Positions 1 through 12,776 of a stretch of DNA of 64,000 bases are shown here, piece after piece; the first letter of the stretch is position 1; each line of letters begins with the position of its first letter. Both the position numbers and the translations under genes were made by a program. This DNA comes from Paraphoma chrysanthemicola (Eukaryota; Ascomycota; Dothideomycetes; Pleosporales; Phaeosphaeriaceae): positions 1,178,001-1,242,000 of the forward strand of contig JAGMWG010000014.1 in assembly GCA_020744225.1 (NCBI GenBank), read 5' to 3'. A model generated the notes under the pieces. It worked only from the letters and a program-made list of their open reading frames with translations, was not told the DNA's origin and made no database searches.

Positions 1-1575
1 GCAATCGCCACCCTCACACCTTTCCCCAACCCCCTCTGCCTATCCAAATCCGGATGCAGCCCCACCGCCGCCGGAACCAACATCCTCTCCTCCCCCACCA
101 ACGGGCAAGTTTTCAGGGCCGATTTCCAACTCCCATCACCCTCCCGCACTACCGTTTCCAAATCCGGTAGCGAAGAGATGTATGTTTCGAAGGCATGGAA
201 CCACGTCCATATCCCCGGGTATCGCTGGGCGTTGAACACGGTGCTGGTTATGTCGTGGAAAGTATTGGATGTTGCGCCGCCGGTGAGGTTGTAGATTCCT
301 TTGCCGGCGGCGATGTCGATGCCCCAACGTAATTGGTACCAGAGGCTGATGTCTGCGAGGGAGGGGGTGGGTGTTGGGATTAACCATTTCGACTTGGTCT
401 TTCCCTCGGCGCCGGTTTTTGAAGGGGAGTTGGTGGTGGAGGTGAATGTTGGTTCTAAGAGGGAGAGATGGAGATCAAATGTTGCGAGGTTTTGTGGGAT
501 TTTGGCTTCCAGTTTTGATGGGTCAAGGGTGTGCCCGATGAGTTGGGAGCGGTCGGTGCCGAAGGGGGAGGACCAGACGCTTGAGGGGATGAGGCCGGTT
601 GTTGCGCGGAAGAAGGGGCGCTGTATGGGGTTAGACGTGGTATTTGAGCTGTTGAAGATGTAGATGCAGGTGTCGTAGAGTCTGGCCGGGATGTGGGGGG
701 GTTTTTCACATTGTGCCCATGAGCAATGTTCGTTCTTGCTGTGCTTCGGAAAGCAACTGGAAACAATAAGGGCGAAAGAGGAAATGGTAGAGGAAAAGTG
801 TACTCACATCTGTCCAAAAACTAGCAAACCCCCTCACCAACCCTTTATAACTCCACTCATCCAACGCACCTCCCTCAAGCTTCGGATAGACGCTGCCGTA
901 TCCCTCCTCAACGGGGAAGTAATGCTCGAGCGCCTCGATAATCAAGCTCGTGTCGCAGTAAATCTCGCGGCCAATGGCTAGGATTGGGATTTTGCGGTAT
1001 GTGACGCCGAAGGTGGATGTGAGGAGTGGGCGGGGGAGCATGGATGGTACAGGAATGTATGCTTCTAGATATTAGTATTTGGGAGGTATGTGGGCGAAGA
1101 GAATGAAATTGGAGTGATGGGAAACGGGTGTTGAGTCTGGTGGATAGTAACTGGCAATGATGTGAAGCTTAGACAAGATGAAAACCATAAAGACGCGATG
1201 AAAGTGAAAAGACAGATCGACATTCTGTTTTGCGAATTTCCAATGGAAATGCAAGATGGTGATACTTTCCGCTGCGTAAACGTCAAGTAACCGATCAAGA
1301 TTCAGACAACAGCAACATCACCACCCACATGACAACCCAACCCAAACAAACTGATTCCGAGAAACAAAAACGCAAGCAAGACTTACAGAAAGGAATCTGC
1401 TTCACCCTCAACGCCAAGCGGACTTTATTCGTAAACGGACTCGCTATAACTCATTAGCACTTTTCTTTTTCAGCTCTACTCACATTCCATCCACCTACTA
1501 GGGCCAGGACAATATATAGGACTTACAATCATATCCAAACAACAGCACCGGCGGATACTCTTTCTTCGCCGCCAT
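1..1575 (-). CDS. GST-fold (thioredoxin-like N-terminal) protein, 3' end cut by window edge
   Basis: Four exons are supported: 1527-1575, 1387-1443, 808-1061 and 1-620 (continuing off the left edge). The start MAAKKEYPP gives a GST N-terminal beta strand ending in LFGYDSSPFT, then RVKQIPFSYIPVPSMLPRP and an IPIL/IYCDTSLIIEALE segment typical of the thioredoxin-like half. The C-terminal half has the FFRATTGLIPSSVW and PSLADISLWYQLRWG signatures of a fungal GST-like family with an all-helical C-terminal domain. Donors read GTAAGT, GTAAGT and GTGAGT. The 186-nt third intron is chosen because FWTD must be followed directly by RPFFR in this family. It probably acts as a cytosolic glutathione-conjugating or redox protein; the substrate is unknown. 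The stop codon lies outside the window. Confidence 0.82.
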
Positions 1576-2526
1576 GATTCCTGGCGCAAATATATCCTCT
1601 GCTCAAAATCCAAAAAAAATCAAGGAAAGGAAGCACCACTCTAATTTATCAATAGCGAGGCTCGGAAAATATACACCCCGTAATGCGCGCGTTTTACAAT
1701 GCCTTGCGAAATCGTAAGGTTCAATTCGCAAACAGACCACAAGTCATACGATTGCATGCACTTTATAAAATACCTCACGACTGCCATGAGACAAGCGGCA
1801 GCGGAAGCGGCAAGGGGGAGATTCACATTACCCCGCGTTCCGAACTTGCGCCGAACGCGACTAGAGTCTGGGGACCGAGGTCCTCACAGCCGTGGCCGTG
1901 TGGCTGGATGTTTTGACATTGCGCCCTTCGAGGTGTCAATAGACGTATGTGGTCACCGGCGGGAGTGGTGTGCGGTTTGCGTCGGCGTGCCGAGATCCGT
2001 TGATGCGGAGTATTAACGAACGAATATGCATGTCTGGCTATTTGCGCCTTCGTGAAGAGAATAGGTTTGCGTAGTATCTAGATGTCTCTAGGGCTGTGTG
2101 TGTTTCTTGACGTAGTGTAGTCCCCGCTTGTGATCTTGCTAGAGCAAAGAACAACGAAAATTCTCAACGCCCACTACGTTCTATTTTCTACGCTTGCACA
2201 TGTCGCAGGATGAACGTATATATCAAGTATCCCTTTTCAAACTTTTTGGCTTGCAAAGGATTTTGACATTCTACCTAGGGTACGCAGCATTCATCCACTC
2301 CAGAAAAGTTGCGAATCTTAGACACGAGGAAGAGCAATAGCCTTTGCAATCCCCTGTTCCTGCTCTTATCTGTATATATTCTTGAAATTTCTCTCCTAAA
2401 TCTCCACTACCACCCAAGCAAGGCGTGGATCAGCAACTACCAGTTTTCAAAACACCAAATCTATCCTCCTCCTCCTCCTCCTCCTCCTCCTCCTCCTTCC
2501 TCTCATGCCACTCTCCCCAACCCTCA
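1576..2526. other. Intergenic, no gene seen
   Basis: Upstream of the GST-like gene and downstream of the carboxypeptidase gene. Only short uninterpretable frames occur. The one clear structure is the CCT microsatellite at 2465-2497. Confidence 0.7.
2465..2497. repeat. (CCT)11 microsatellite
   Basis: Eleven perfect CCT units lie 30 bases beyond the stop codon of the carboxypeptidase gene, so its mRNA would carry an (AGG)n tract in the 3' UTR. A frame crossing it would encode polyproline or polyserine, but that frame is antisense to the protease gene and is not considered a gene. Confidence 0.95.
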
Positions 2527-4163
2527 TCAAACAACCCTAAAAATCGGCCACTCATCCCCCTCCTCAACACTCACCAAATTATACCACCCGGCACTCCACC
2601 TGCCCTCCGGCTCAAGTACCCCAAACGCAAACCCCGCCCGCACCTGCCTCGCATCGACCCAAAACCCTCCTTTCGGAATCCTAACATCCCTTCTCGTAGG
2701 ACTAGTCTTAATCGCCGTCCCCACGATCCCCTCGAACTTCGTCCGCGATAGAACGGCAGACGTGACGTTTAGCGCTTCGACGGTGCCGGAGAACGTGGTG
2801 TTAAGTGTAGTTACTTCGACGCCTAAGATGCGGAGGTTTGTAGCGAGAGAAGCGTACGCGGGGGAGAAGATGTATGCTTTTGGTCGCGGACGGGTTATAA
2901 GGATAGTCGAGGGGTCTGAATTTTGTGATGTGACAGAAACATTCACCAGCCTCCCCGTCGCTCTGTCGATAAACGGAATCGATTTATTCGTCAAGCTGTA
3001 ATCATCCAACACCGCAATGTCCGCACTACTCTGCGCAAACGCGGCGCGACCTTGGGTAATTGTCGTATACACGTCGTCGAATTGCGCGACGGCTTTGTTG
3101 ATGATTGTTTCGAGGGTAAGCAGGTGTGATACGACGCGGCGCTGAAAGTGTTGGTTTGCGAGACGGATACCCCGGGTTTCGACGAGGAAGGTGAGGGATT
3201 GGAAGTTTCCGGCGGCTTTGTGGTTGGCTTGGGCGTGCCAGTCTGGTTCTTGGATTGTGATTGTGCCATTCGTAACACTCGTAGTAAAATATGGTCCCGT
3301 GCGCAGGCCCTTTTTCTGGGCGGCTGCGAAAATGTCTGAGACGAATTCCTCGTTCAGCGCGCGGATGGACGGGTTGATGTTTGGGTTCTTGTTGGCGGAG
3401 ACGAGGAGATCTTGGGCGCGGATGTAGCGTTGGGCGACGGGGTTGACGCCCGTGTATTCGTGGTTGTCGACGTAGATGTGTGGGTCAAAGTCAGATTGGG
3501 CTTGTCTGATGGTTCGAGTCTGGTCCCGGATGAGGACGGCGTGATCGCGATTGGGGTCGTAGTTGGAGGCCAATTGGCGTTGGAAGTACTCTACGCCGTC
3601 GGCGTTGTAGCGCGGCAATATGGCCAGGTCGATCTTTTCGAGCACTTTCGAAGTCCATTGTGGGTCATTAGCAAATTTTCCGAGCAATGCTAGGACGCCC
3701 TGGTCTCCTGCTGGCTCATCACCGTGTTGGCCGCCCTGGATCCAGATACGCAGCTTCTTGTCGCTACTCTTCCCGTTGGATAACGTGACGTATGGGATTG
3801 CGCGCCCTTCTTCGGAAACAAGATTATCGTGGTACTTCAGCCAGCCGTTTCGCGCTGCCAGACTTCTGACGAAGCTCTCTGCAAATGTCAGTCAGTATAA
3901 GGACTAACCTAACGAGCTCAGATCTTACCCAGCGTGCTCTGTGGTGTCGGTCCGGAGGTGCCATTGGACCATGTTGAAGGAACAGTTTCAGGGTTCAGAA
4001 AAGCCGGAGCAAGTATCTCGACGCCCTCTATGTCCGGGAAGTTGGCAGCTACTTGCGGCGAGTCTACAACTATTGGGTTTTGATTATTTGCATATGCATC
4101 GCCCAATGCGACGCCCACTAGGAGCGGAAGTAGCGCGAGGCTCGCTGTTCGTGTCGAATACAT
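2527..4163 (-). CDS. Secreted M14-family zinc carboxypeptidase-like protein
   Basis: Two exons, 3929-4163 and 2527-3878, joined by a 50-nt intron (donor GTAAGA, acceptor TTTGCAG), give about 528 aa. The chosen start MYSTRTASLALLPLL gives a signal peptide; upstream in-frame codons would spoil it. The M14 zinc ligands are visible as GGQHGDEPAG (His130, Glu133), and a later DNHEYTG supplies the candidate third histidine. FLVETRG carries the likely catalytic glutamate of the family. A C-terminal extension of about 180 residues is rich in beta strand and of unknown function. It should be secreted and remove C-terminal residues from peptides; specificity cannot be read from the sequence. The next gene on the same strand is the Zn2Cys6 regulator, about 800 bases upstream. 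Confidence 0.87.
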
Positions 4164-4964
4164 GTTCCTTTCCTGCTCTTGCACAATGCCAACCCTTGCG
4201 TGTAACAATTGTGAAAGATCCTGCACTGCTCAAGCTCTATCTTTGGTTTGGAGAGCCCTTTAGTTTGGAGAGCGTGAGAAGCAAAGCATATGTACCTTCT
4301 GCACACCCACAGTCAGTTTACACAAAGACATTGAATCGCAGCACGTAGGATGCAAGCTTCCACGCCCCAAATGATATCATCCCGAATGCCGAAGAATTGG
4401 CACGCAGACGAGCTGCCTGTCCGGGGCAAGTTTGTGTAGGTAGAAATGCTTATCCTCGTCGACGGGTTAGACAACGTCGATCCATGTCACCGCGGTACCT
4501 GGCTCTCATGAGGACAGTGTCTCACTTAGGCATGCATTCGTTCGGAAATGCTAAGATACCCGCGATACGGTCTTGGGTGTCAATTTTTGGTATTCGTGTC
4601 ATTTGTATGGGCCTTGTTGTTGTGGACTGAGTATTGTCTTCGAGGGCAAGAATGATGGATGATGCATGCCAAGCGATTACACCATCCCCACCATTCGCAC
4701 GCTTCAACGGCTGCCAAGCGCGTTCTTCTCGGGACTTCAATATGCTGCATGCCGAGATGGGACACGCACGACAAAGTATAGATCTGTGGTCTCAGCCGTG
4801 CAGTGTGAAATTTGTGATAACGTCGTAAACATATACATAATCTACATCGTCCGTAAATCATACACGCTGCAACATTCGAAGTAAAGCTTTTAGGCGTGTT
4901 TGAGCATTTCAAACCCACACCTACACAAGCAATCTCCGTCTCTTCGTCAGAGAATTCCGTCTCA
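4164..4964. other. Intergenic, promoter of carboxypeptidase gene and 3' flank of the regulator
   Basis: Tandem arrangement on the minus strand. No coding stretch with a recognisable motif was found. Small frames at about 4397-4978 have no support. Confidence 0.65.
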
Positions 4965-7900
4965 TCATCGCCCACCATTCATGTTATTTTGGTTGAATTG
5001 GCTCGTGCCATGCTCTGTTTGTGAGAAATCGGGCATGACACCATTCATGCTAATGCTGTCTTCATATCCCGAATAGCCAGTCATGTCGGCCCAGTCCCAT
5101 TCGAGTGTCATAGGCATCTTCCATAGATCCTGCGGTACGTTGTGAAAATTCTGGTCGAACTGGCCCATGGCCATGGCATTGAGGTTGTTGATACCATTGG
5201 CCTCGATGCCTGTGGTGTTGGGTAGGCCGCCTTGTTGCTGCAGCATCTGGGAAGCCATCGATGGTGAGCCGTACTGGCCCATTTGTGTATTAGTTTGCAG
5301 TGAAGCGTGCGTAAAGTTGGGAGAGAATGGGAAAGGCTATCGAGGTCAGTGTGTGTCAGTTCGATGGGTGCTTGATGACTCACTTCGTTGAAGCCATGGA
5401 AGTCAGGGTTGAATATCATGCCTTCCGACGCGTTGTTATGGTTCTGCGGCGTGCTGGTTGTTGCGGCCGGGGATGATTGGGCATTGCGTCCAGTCGATAG
5501 GAGTTCAGCTGCGGTGGCTTCGATTTGAGCATCCTGCTCGCTGTCACCCTGCTTCCTCTTGCGCCGCGAAGCGTTTTCTCGATCAGCTTTGTCCAGTACT
5601 GCAGCAGCGATGCGCTCGAATTCAGAGCAGACACTGCACATGCGCTTGACGCTACCACTGCCTTGATCGTCATTGAGCATATTGAGGAAGTTGACCACTA
5701 GCTTCATCAGCTTGAGATCAGATCTTGACCTGGTGTCTTGAGGATTCTGAAGTATGTTGGAGAAAAGCGTCACCATGGCCGTGACGGGGAAGTAGATGAT
5801 CAGCCAGACACAAGACAGGTCGCCCTTCGGTATGTACTTGAGCAGGTGAATCGACGCACGAGCTGCTTGGACGCACAGTTGTGCCGACATGAACACTCTG
5901 GGATTCAGCGGGCGCGCATTCAATCCTTGAATTGCAAAGTTGGACAGTCGGCTAGTCCAGTACCCGTGGTGTACGCTCATACGGTGGATAGTAGTAAGAC
6001 AGTTGTAGTAGCCGAGATGCAGGACTGCGACTTGTAGAATCAGCGGGGTATGCGAGGCCTTGATGTCGTGTTCGGGTCGGAACTCCAGAGGGATGCTGTC
6101 TTTCCACTCTTCCAGCTCTCGGTCCAGTTCACCAATCGTGTTGAGCAGTTCGCCATCTGTTTGTTTGGAGGCCTTGACGGAGTAGAGGCCCTTGTACACG
6201 TTGCTCTGGATAATGCCGAAGGTGCACATTAGTCTGAAGAGATTCATGGTGCCTTTGCCATCAGCGAGCGGAATATTGCCGATATTGTCAGGGGGCGCCT
6301 CGCTGGGTAGCTCGACGTTCATATCGTCATCGTCCTGGATAGGCGGTCTACCAGAACGCAGACAGATGCTGGCAAGAGTCAGTCAAGGTAGCATGACTTG
6401 GACCATGTCTTGGACTTACTCTTTGTCTAACATGTAGGCTATCCAGAATACACGTTTGCGTTGCTCCACTTCCGCGCTGTTCAGGTTGAAATTGGCTCCC
6501 TTCTTGTGCAGTCCAATGCTGTGGGCGAGCCGCATTGCTGTCGCGATGAAGAAGTACGTTGGTTGTGGGTTTGGCGTGCCTAGCAAGAACAGGCCCTGGG
6601 CAAAATTAATCAAAAATCATCTTTGACGACGAAAAGTCGACTTACGATGCCCAGGAGGGCCTGGACACTGAGCAGGTCAGTGTTCCGCATAGTAAGCTCG
6701 ACCATGACGCTCATGGCATTCTTCAGGTACTGCCAAGCCTTTTCGTCTTCCTCTGCTGGGACAAGATTGCTCATGACTCGTAACCTGTGTGCATAAGCTA
6801 GCGCAACGTTCAAGCTTGCCCACCACCCGGAGCCTTCATAGGGATCGTCGGAGTAGTGCTTGTCCACGAGATGCATGAAGGTGGGTTCGTGGAATAGCGG
6901 GAACATGCAATTGAAGTTCTCAAAGTAGTCCTTGAGCAGTGACAGGGCTTCGTGCTTTGGTGGAAGTTGCTTGTATACGCGGCGCTTGAAGATATCCTGG
7001 AACACGTCTGGGCGCCATTGTATCCATTTGTTGTCTTCGACGGCGGCTGTTGATATCATGTCCCGGAACGAACTATCGCCGGTCTTCTCGTTGACCCACT
7101 GGATGCCTTTTGGTGAGAAAATGGAAAAGCCAGAGGAGGATCCTACAGCATGTCAGCATAGTAGATAGGCATCACCGGTTGTAGACGGACCAATGTATCT
7201 AGTTTCTCCACAATTGTTCGTCACGAGGGAACACATCATTTCAGCGAGGGCGTCTTCGTCCTTGTTTTCGCCATTCGCTTTCTTTTCTGGTTCTGGCGAG
7301 GCAGTGCCACTTCTCGGACTCGGCAATGCGGCTTGGACGGGAGTGCCATCTACTGTGGATGCGCCGGTGTGGGGCGCTGTGGATGCGCGTCTATCTTCGG
7401 ATGTGCTGTTGCGAGGCGTGGTGGACAGTCCAGCGCGATCCGACAGGCGCTTTTCCAACGTCGCCAGGTCTGTGCTGCCACTCTCGTCATCCGGGAGCAC
7501 TCCAGACAGCCGCATTAGTGACTCCATGCGGGCTAGACGGTTTTCGAGGCCCTCGATGTATTTTGCGCTGTTCCGGTCAGATCCGCTTCGTCATACCCAT
7601 ATCATATAGCATGACCCAACCACGTACCCTTTTGGCGGCTGTCTCTTCTTCTCCACCTGGGTGAAGATGCATTCCGTCTTGTAATTCTGGCAGTGCGTAC
7701 ACGAGGGCATTTTGCCGTCGCACTTGATCTTTTTCTTCCGGCACATGTCGCATGCCTATGAGCCTGTCAGCGCCGTGCTACCACACCCCCACGAGGTGGG
7801 ATATACCCTTGCGATGCGCCGCCTCTTCGGGTCGCTCTGGTCATTGTGGTCGTCGTAGTCGTCGTGCGAGAACATGGGGCCCGAGGGCATCTGCGAGGGG

Positions 7901-7986
7901 TCGAATTGGCCGCTGCCAAAGATGCGCGGCGGCTGATTCATCACGGGCGGGCCGCCGCCGTAGAAGCCATTGGGCGAGGTGTTCAT
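4965..7986 (-). CDS. Zn2Cys6 transcription factor with Fungal_trans domain
   Basis: Seven exons (7807-7986, 7567-7755 containing one intron to give 7628-7755 and 7191-7567, then 6646-7142, 6420-6595, 5384-6368, 4965-5336) give about 904 aa. The start MNTSPNGFYGG was chosen because the frame upstream has no conserved content. KRRRIAR precedes a canonical cluster with cysteines 62, 65, 72, 79, 82 and 89, interrupted by an intron exactly before the first Cys. A linker AKYIEGLENRLARMESL follows, then a Ser/Thr/Pro-rich stretch and the fungal-specific regulatory middle domain (LPPKHEALSLLKDYFENFN, MRLAHSIGLHKKG, LDKDICLRSGRPP). The tail is Gln/Asn/Met-rich. A basic Arg/Lys run near residue 560 could be a nuclear signal. 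The family includes Ebr1- and Pf2-like regulators, but which one this is cannot be settled here. It is divergent from the hydrolase at 8992. Confidence 0.9.
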
Positions 7987-8991
7987 GGCGCCGGGCAGTC
8001 GCGATGGTGTCGTGCGGTGTTTTCGGTGGGCGCAGCTGCCCTCTCGCGAGAATCTGGGGGACGGTGTTGTTTTGGGACTCCGGACGAAGGCGCGGATGTC
8101 GGAGGCGACTAGGGCTGTGCAGGGTGAAACGCTGCCGAGGGGTGGTGGACAGGGACGGGGAAGATGATTGTCGCAGACTAGTAGCCCGTCGAATAGCGGC
8201 CTAGGGCGAACGGGTGCGGTAGAAAGCTTGTTTGGGCTATTCGCAGTGGTGCAGGTGTGTGCTGCAGCTGCCGGCCAGGGCGAGGTGCAGGCGCGATGCG
8301 TGCGTGGGAAGGAGCGTCCTGAGGCGTGGAGACGTCGCCGCGCCGCTTGATTATGAAGTCGCAAAACACCCGTTGGACACCAATTCTTTGGCGAGCCTAG
8401 AGCATCAGCAGATGACAGCAAGTCAGATATCCGTCTTCCGTCCGCAGTCGCGCGCCGCCAGCGGAGGATCGCTGCAGCTTAGTGTGGGCTAGCTAGATGA
8501 CGTCCCTCCCGCACAGGCAGGCAGGCAGGCAGGCACACGGATCAGATGCTTGACCGAGGCCTGCGAACCACCAGCACCACCTTCTACATATTTCAACACG
8601 TCCAGCTCCGCTACACGCCACGAGAACGCTGTTTCAGAAGCTGCCCGCTTTCAGCAAGACCCAGGAATAGCACGTGAGTAATCATTCAAAATTCAAGTAG
8701 CCCCAACTTCTCCTGCATCTATGTCCTGCGCGTCCCTCGCATTAGCAGCACCGTCGTTGTGGTATGATTTTCGAACAAAGCCATCCGGCGAGATGCCGGA
8801 CACGGTGCTAGCTGCAACGGGCGACCAACCACGCTGCGCCACCACGCGTTGCATCAACTCCCGAGTCGCGACCATGGCGCGCAATCTCATTTGTGTCATG
8901 AAGCACCCACATTGCCTCACGTACATGTGCGAGGTTGCTGACATTCGCTGAGCTTGGCAGTCGTTGCAAACCTCCAAGACCTGTTCCCGCC
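7987..8991. promoter_or_regulatory. Shared divergent promoter, regulator (-) and alpha/beta hydrolase (+)
   Basis: About 1 kb separates two start codons facing away from each other. The half next to the regulator stays open in its frame to 8421 but has no conserved content and is read as 5' UTR. A short (AGGC)5 repeat sits at 8515-8534. No other gene was found. Confidence 0.6.
8515..8534. repeat. (AGGC)5 tandem repeat
   Basis: Five perfect tetranucleotide units in the divergent promoter between the regulator and the hydrolase gene. Confidence 0.9.
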
Positions 8992-10808
8992 ATGGCGCCA
9001 ATGACAGCCGAAGCGCTGCTCAAGCACCCAGAATACGACTACGCCATCTGGGACCTGAAGCCTGTGCAAAAGGGCAAGGTCGCCGCTGCCAATGGCCGAG
9101 GCGGCCCCATCGACATTGCCTACGAAGTGCATGGATCTGGCGACAAGCACATGGTGGTGAGTCTGCTCTATATTTGGCCTTGTAAGCTGCGACGACATCT
9201 CCAAATCAGGCACATACTGCTGCATCATTTGTCATATCTGTCTTCTAGCGACCTTCTGCCTGGCCTCGTTCCCCAACTGTCGGTACCGACTCCTGTCACG
9301 TTTTGTTTCGTCGCATGGACCGTCTCACCACACCTCTCCGTGTCTCACGTTCCTCGTCTTGCAAAGCTTATCCCACTCGATCTTCACATGTCCCCTCCAT
9401 ATTCGCAACAGGACCTTGCTATGATCGTCGCCGCGGGCCGTCCAAACTCTTTTCGTCCGAGGCTGCTAACACAATGTAGTGGGTGATGGGCCTGGGCGGC
9501 ATGAAGTACGCATGGCAGCGCCAGACAAAAGACTTTGCTCACGCCAAAGGTGAACAATACTCGTCGCTCATCATCGACAACCGTGGCATTGGCGAGTCTG
9601 GCAAGCCGACTTCGCGCTACTCGACATCGGAGATGGCCAAAGACGTCATCGAAGTAATAGATCATATCGGTTGGACTAGCAAGCGCGACTTGCATGTCAT
9701 TGGCATAAGCATGGGCGGCATGCTTGCCCAAGAAATAGTAAGCTACACCAACTTTGACGAATCTGCCGTGTATACACGACATGCGACACAATGCTTTCGA
9801 AGTCGTAATCCTCGGAAGCTGTACCTTCCGTCGAGTACTGCCATTTCCGGGCAAAACGCCAAGGGTATCAAACCATCTATCAACATGGACAAGGTCCTGC
9901 AATATTAGGCGCTGCCAGGAACCCGCTCCGCTCCGCTCCACCCCAGTCAGGCGTGCAACACGGGCCGTCTGCCGTGGCAAGTTCATCGCTGACAGTCATT
10001 ACAGGCCGTGTTGATACCGGAGCGCATCTGCACGTTGTCATTGGTATCCACTGCAGCAGGTCTTTTCAGAACTATTGTAGGTTACCCTTTTCCGTGCAAC
10101 TGTGCTCAAGTCGGGCGATGCAGGTAGAAGTTGAAAGTCCGTGTCAAGTACACGTTGTAGCAGAGGCACTGGCAAAACCAATCGATGGCGCTATATCATT
10201 GAGTTGTCATATGCTAACAGTGATAGGGCTTCGCAGAAAACCTCTGGAATCGCTTCAATCTCTTTCTCCCCAAGGCCGTGGACAAACACATCGATGGCGT
10301 CAAGAGAAATCTCTACACCGATACCTGGTTGAACGCACCAGATACTCTTGAGCCAGTGAAGCAGCCCTTTCCCACAAATGGCGACCGCTTCGCCGCAAGC
10401 GAACTCTGGAAGCGCTCACACCCGGAATACTTCCAGAAACTCGGGTTCATGCTTCAAGCTATTGCCGCAGGATGGCATCACAAGTCCCCAGAGCAACTAC
10501 AACAGATCGCTCAAACGGTAGGTAAGAAGCGTATCATGGTGGTGCATGGCACGCAGGACCGGATGATCACGTTCCCGCACGGTGTTGTGCTCTGGAGAGG
10601 CCTGGAGACGGGTAAAGGCAAGACAGGCAAGGAGAATTGGACCGGCATCGAAGAGGAGGCAGACGTCTGGCAAGAAGGGGAGGTCGAGAAGCACTTTATC
10701 AAAGACCAGGGCCATGTTCTTCCAGTTGAGATGAGGGAAGAGTTTGGGAAGTGGTTGGAGGCCTTGGTGGACCGAGGTAGGAAGTTGAATGAAGAGGAGG
10801 GCGTCTGA
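8992..10808 (+). CDS. Alpha/beta hydrolase
   Basis: Four exons (8992-9156, 9480-9737, 10005-10076, 10227-10808) give about 358 aa. The N-terminal half reads IDIAYEVHGSGDKHMV then WVMGLGGMKYAW, the usual first strand and oxyanion loop. IIDNRGIGESGKP is the next conserved loop and GISMGGM is the GxSxG nucleophile elbow. HGTQDRMI and DQGHVLP supply the candidate Asp and His. Introns are unusually long for this window (323, 267 and 150 nt), with GT/AG borders and phase 0 throughout. The small 72-nt exon encodes IPERICTLSLVSTAAGLF, conserved in the family. No signal peptide is seen, so it is probably cytosolic. The substrate is unknown. Reading through the first intron gives a frame but destroys the fold. 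Confidence 0.87.
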
Positions 10809-11423
10809 AAGCACCGGTTCGAATTTTCCGATCATCCGAGGAGAGGATCATGCGGCAATGAAAACCGAGTGACAGACCCAGCATGCTTGGAACATACATA
10901 CTGGCTGCTCCGTTGAGGTCCGTTTTAGGAAATTTGAGCGAAGCCCCTCGCAAAATAGAGCCAACAGCTCTGCATCAGCTTGTCGCTCCCTTCCCCCGTG
11001 CCATGCAATCAACGCAAAGCCGCGCTACGGCGACTACTAATACTCTTTATACAGGCCGTCAGCTATTACAACTCCAATCAAATCAAGCTTCGCTTCTTCC
11101 CCGCATTATTGACCCGTTCTGAAATGGGACCTGCTTTGCGTAGATGAGCCGCATCCCGGCAGTTGCATTTAGCCTTGGAACAAAGCCGACCCTACCACGC
11201 AAGCGAGCATACAACCCCAGGTCCTAGTAGACACTCACTACTTCCAGATTGACGACTTCTTCCATCTTCAATATCTCCTACTAGGTCCATCCCTGACTGC
11301 AACGACATGCTAGGCGGAATGCTGGAGCGCATACGCGCACCCGTTCATGAAGAAACTAGTATAAACACCACGCAGACGGCAAGATAGCCATCTTCAAGTC
11401 CCTTCCACACCCATCATCCAACC
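10809..11423. other. Intergenic, 3' flank of hydrolase and promoter of SGNH esterase
   Basis: Tandem plus-strand genes. No coding signal found in either strand. Confidence 0.65.
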
Positions 11424-12187
11424 ATGGTCCGCCTCCCCATCCTCGCCCTCGCGACCCTCGTCGCTAGCACATCCGCCCAAAACGCCACGCTGCGGTACAT
11501 GCCCTTTGGCGACTCCATCACCGAGATCATCTGCTGGCGCTCCAAACTCTGGACCAAACTGCAATCCACGCCCTTTGCAGCCACAAACTTTGTCGGGTCC
11601 GGTAAAACGGAGAATAATTGCAAAGACACCAAGTATGATCGGGATAATGAGGGGCATTCGGGGTTCTTGGCGATTGATATTGCGAACAAAGGGCAGTTGG
11701 ACGGGTGGTTGAAGCAGAATCCGGCTGATGTGATTACGATGCATTTGGGGACGAATGATATCGTGCAGCAGAATAAGGCGGTGGGGGATATTATTGCGGC
11801 GTTTGGGAAGTTGGTTGGGACGATGAGGGCGAGTAATCCGCGGATGAAGATTGTTGTAGGTTTATTTATTTCTTCTCCCCTTTCCACTACACAACCCCCT
11901 CCATCCAATCTAACCCACACAACAAGGTCGCGCAAATCATCCCCATCGCCATCGGGAACTACAACACCAAAATTCAACAACTCAACGCCGCGATCATACC
12001 CTGGGCGCAGGGTTTGAACAAAACAGAGAGCCCGATTTGGGTCGTTGATCAATACACGGGGTTCAATGCACAAGCTGATCTAAGGGATGGCGTGCATCCG
12101 AATGATGCAGGGGATGAGAAGATGCTCAAGGTGTGGTATCCGGCGATTTTGAAGGCGTTGGAGGCGGCGAGGGCGGAGAAGGCTTAG
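11424..12187 (+). CDS. Secreted SGNH/GDSL hydrolase, CE3-like esterase
   Basis: Two exons, 11424-11855 and 11927-12187, with a 71-nt intron (donor GTAGGT, acceptor AACAAG, phase 0), give about 230 aa. MVRLPILALATLVASTSAQ is a clean signal peptide. The SGNH blocks are in order: MPFGDSITE (nucleophile Ser), GHSGFLA, HLGTNDI (Asn block) and DGVHPNDAG (Asp-x-x-His dyad). The WRSKLW stretch following block I is typical of CE3 acetylxylan esterase relatives. It is expected to be secreted and to de-esterify carbohydrate or lipid substrates; deacetylation of xylan is an inference. If the intron were retained the protein would lose the DxxH block, so splicing is needed for activity. Confidence 0.88.
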
Positions 12188-12776
12188 GGCATGAGGAATG
12201 GGATGGGGTTGAATGTTGGGAAGGGTTTGTGTGGAGGAAAGCAATATGTCGTGGTTGGAGAGAGGAGATGTGACTATGTGTGTGTTTGGAATAGGTCAAT
12301 CTGACATGCGCATGGTAGTTAAATTCGCGACAGAAAACATGGATAGTTCATGAATTGCAAGGCGATCGACCATGACAGCGCGACTAGTAAGGGAAATACA
12401 GATATCTGTCTCCTTCAATGAATTATCTCAAAGTATTCACAATCACGAAAAGTCGTGGTGTTTAGTGCAGCGGGAGTTGCCGAGGCGACTGACGCACGTG
12501 GCGTGGCGCCATGAACTACGTCAGCCTCGCAAGTGGACCCTTGATTTAGTCACAAGCTCTCGTTCTTGACTTTGCGACATGTTTAGGTGCATTTGAGCAT
12601 AGTTTAGAACTCGCGCAGCTGCCTAAGAAAGTAGCGTCCACGCGCCTAGAAGTCCTGCTCGCCTTACCGTTCAGGCTCGCATCACGCGCGTCAACAACAG
12701 GCACCGAGCGAACGGCATTTCCGCCTGCACCTCCACCACCTCGAACCAACACACCCTCTCTTCGCCATCCGCAGAC
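12188..12776. other. Intergenic, no gene seen
   Basis: Lies between the SGNH esterase and the Vam7-like gene. Only frames antisense to the start of the latter are present. Confidence 0.65.

Noticed and set aside
2309..3001. Plus-strand frames through the CCT repeat (polyproline or polyserine)
   Set aside because: They are antisense to the carboxypeptidase exon and owe their length to the microsatellite; no motif.
4965..7986. Identity as the xylanase regulator XlnR
   Set aside because: Length is similar, but the zinc cluster and linker differ from the XlnR pattern (CDQCNQLRTKC).
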